Position numbers and translations under genes: made by a program
The notes under the pieces: generated by a model
Told to the model about the DNA's origin: nothing
The model's database searches: none
Seen by the model: the letters and a program-made list of their open reading frames with translations, nothing else
NCBI RefSeq assembly: GCF_000331305.1
Contig: NZ_KB217478.1
Location: 924,904 to 988,903, forward strand
Direction: 5' to 3'
DNA length: 64,000 bases
Source: Calothrix sp. PCC 7103
GTDB lineage: Bacteria > Cyanobacteriota > Cyanobacteriia > Cyanobacteriales > Nostocaceae
In this document: positions 62,554 through 64,000 of the stretch, piece after piece
How the letters are laid out: each line of letters starts with the position of its first letter
Numbering within the stretch: position 1 is the stretch's first letter

Positions 62554-63189
62554 ATGACCCAGACTCAAACACAAGCAGAACCACAAATATTTACCTTCGA
62601 TGAATTTATCGAATGGTATCCAGAAAACTCAATAGTCCGTTACGAATTACATAATGGGGTAATTGTTGAGATGCCTAAACCTAGAGGAAAACATTCAAAT
62701 TTAACTGGTTCTTTAATTGAGAAACTACTTATCATCATTAGGGAGATGGGTAAAGGTGGTATCTGGACTATCCCTAGAGAATCAATTGTTAAACCTAGCT
62801 CTGATAAGTCAGGCTACGAGCCGGACATTATTGTTTTGAACCAAGAGACTATCAAGGCTGAAACACGCTGGAAAAGTGAGTCAGTTATCCAAAATGCAAC
62901 CTCGGTCAAATTGATAGTAGAAGTAGTTAGCACTAACTGGCGTGACGATTACTATGACAAGTTTAGCGACTACGAAGAAATGGGCATCCCTGAATACTGG
63001 ATTATTGACTATGCAGGGCTAGGAGGGCGTGATTTTATAGGGAACCCTAAACAACCAGCTATTTTTGTTTGTGAACTTGTAGATGGTGAATATGTAAAGA
63101 GACTATTTAGGGGCAGTGATGTCATTGTCTCTCCTACCTTCCCTCAAATCAACCTAACCGCACAACAGATTTTTGATTTGGCTGTGTAA
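62554..63189 (+). CDS. Uma2-family (DUF820) putative endonuclease, second copy
   Basis: 211 residues with GYEPDIIVLNQETIK, VKLIVEVVSTNWRDDYYDKF and GIPEYWIIDYAGLGGRDFIG, the Uma2 core with PD-(D/E)xK residues. It differs considerably from the 60913 copy, so not a recent duplication. Preceded by a weak AAGGAAC ribosome site. Confidence 0.88.
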   Translation: MTQTQTQAEPQIFTFDEFIEWYPENSIVRYELHNGVIVEMPKPRGKHSNLTGSLIEKLLIIIREMGKGGIWTIPRESIVKPSSDKSGYEPDIIVLNQETIKAETRWKSESVIQNATSVKLIVEVVSTNWRDDYYDKFSDYEEMGIPEYWIIDYAGLGGRDFIGNPKQPAIFVCELVDGEYVKRLFRGSDVIVSPTFPQINLTAQQIFDLAV

Positions 63190-63197
63190 ATTAGTCT

Positions 63198-63300
63198 ATA
63201 GCAATCCGGAATGAAACATGAGAAAATACGTAGATTAAAATTACCTGTTTATAAGCTTTTCAGCCATTTTTATTTCTCACAACTGATTTAGGATTGCTAT
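63198..63300. mobile_element. MITE with ATAGCAATCC ends (second copy)
   Basis: The left end is ATAGCAATCCGGAATGAAAC then ATGAGAAAA; the right end, reverse-complemented, is ATAGCAATCCTAAATCAGTT then GTGAGAAA. Same family as 31249-31370 but with a different interior. Starts nine bases after the uma2 stop. Confidence 0.75.
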
Positions 63301-63853
63301 AGGTCTTAAATTGCCTTGGCGCTGGAATATTAGATTTATTATAATATAAGCAAAAATCGTAGGGTGGAATGGCACTTACTTAAGGGTAAACGTGTTGGTA
63401 TGATAGGCTTTCACGCTTTGGTGATGGCGATTTACACGGTCGGCGCCTACATCAAGACCAATACGTATCAACTATACATCAACGTGAAGCGCGATTAATT
63501 TATCAGTGGTGAACAACAATTTATCACTTTCCTAAATTCAACTATCAATTACAAAATCTCAATCAATACATAAATACTATTTAATACTTACGGATAAAAC
63601 CGGAGGGCGCGTTACTAAATCGCGCATTTAGGGCGGGCGCCTATAAGACTATATTTAAGAATAAAAATTTGTGAATAAGTAAGTATAGTTAAACACTCAG
63701 GATATAAAATTATTGCAGTAAAAGCTTTAAAAATTAGCTTTTAAGCAATTTATATTTTTGAATCCTGTTATAGTTTATTACGTCTGCCTAAGAGATAAAA
63801 ATGTCATGCAATCACCGTAAAAATAAATTCAAATTTGTTTGTATGAATATACT
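63301..63853. other. Non-coding region with repeat and possible remnant
   Basis: Contains the TAGGGTGGAATGGCACTTAC repeat (63360) and a short open stretch at about 63400-63510 (reading HALVMAIYTVGAYIKTNTYQ) without a start that I could not identify. A GCGCGTTACTAAATCGCGC hairpin lies near 63607. AT-rich up to the transposase end. Confidence 0.35.
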
Positions 63854-64000
63854 TTATGCAGCAATTTGAGTTTTAGTAGCATTTCTTGGTTTGGTCATAA
63901 GAGGATATGATTTTTTTCTACGTTTTATAACTCTTGGCTCAGTACGGTCACTACGCTCAGGAAGTAGCTTCTGTACAATTTTATCAAGCATCGTTTTATA
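63854..64000 (-). CDS. IS4-type transposase C-terminal end (partial)
   Basis: 49 codons running off the right edge. The tail contains LDKIVQKLLPERSDRTEPRV then IKRRKKSYPLMTKPRNATK before TAA. Basic tails with PRVIKRRxxxYPxMTKPR are typical of IS4-family transposases in cyanobacteria. It is a different IS4 group from the 4166 copy. Confidence 0.7.
   Translation of the reverse strand, partial: YKTMLDKIVQKLLPERSDRTEPRVIKRRKKSYPLMTKPRNATKTQIAA

Overview
The window is from a filamentous, probably heterocyst-forming cyanobacterium. Evidence: a fraC-fraD-fraE septal-junction operon (32.7-35.4 kb), Hanks-type kinases with WD40 repeats, GH57, LexA, a secreted Mn/Fe superoxide dismutase, AT-rich DNA, many dispersed hairpin repeats, and a very frequent GGCGCC palindrome. 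GCGATCGC (HIP1) was not seen.

1-43.8 kb is chromosome. It holds: a pstB 3' end; a sterol-desaturase-like gene; remnants of metY and metX joined around a small hairpin element; a glycosyltransferase; a frameshifted IS4 element; a broken sensor kinase; two Ser/Thr kinases; a Fic protein whose 3' end runs into a MITE; GH57; Nfu; a sensor kinase; an acyltransferase; lepA; a decayed locus of unknown small proteins (20.5-22.2 kb); a small secreted peptide, a GRDP-like protein and an M48 protease; broken STAND-ATPase pieces; an SLH protein; rpiA; an aldo/keto reductase; a class A beta-lactamase-like protein; SOD; a pentapeptide-repeat protein; fraCDE; a tandem corrinoid adenosyltransferase; tRNA-Thr; argF; lexA.

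39.7-43.8 kb carries part of a DNA-phosphorothioation (Dnd) type locus: a restriction-type helicase, a 71-residue protein and a DndD-like SMC ATPase. A gene resembling dnd system-associated protein 4 appears only at 61.6 kb.

Between them (about 43.8-60.9 kb) lies a virus-like mobile element of about 17 kb. A minus-strand structural cluster (44-51.5 kb) includes a 901-residue protein with a long Ser-Pro repeat. Next come a 2OG-Fe(II) oxygenase, a tyrosine recombinase and an amidase endolysin. A regulatory/replication region follows, with a ribbon-helix-helix gene, four 23-29 bp spaced operator or iteron sites, and a Rep-like protein. Last is a plus-strand operon with a membrane-associated P-loop ATPase and zinc-ribbon proteins. 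No terminase, portal or known major capsid protein was recognised. The element also carries a three-repeat CRISPR array.

The most striking object is at 59190-59265: a textbook type I hammerhead ribozyme, followed by about 180 nt of structured non-coding sequence and then an IS110-family (DEDD) recombinase. IS110 enzymes are guided by bridge RNAs from just such a position, so the ribozyme may set the 5' end of the guide RNA or of the recombinase mRNA.

61-64 kb is an accessory region with two Uma2-type nucleases, a nonsense-mutated small gene, a MITE and the end of another IS4-type transposase.
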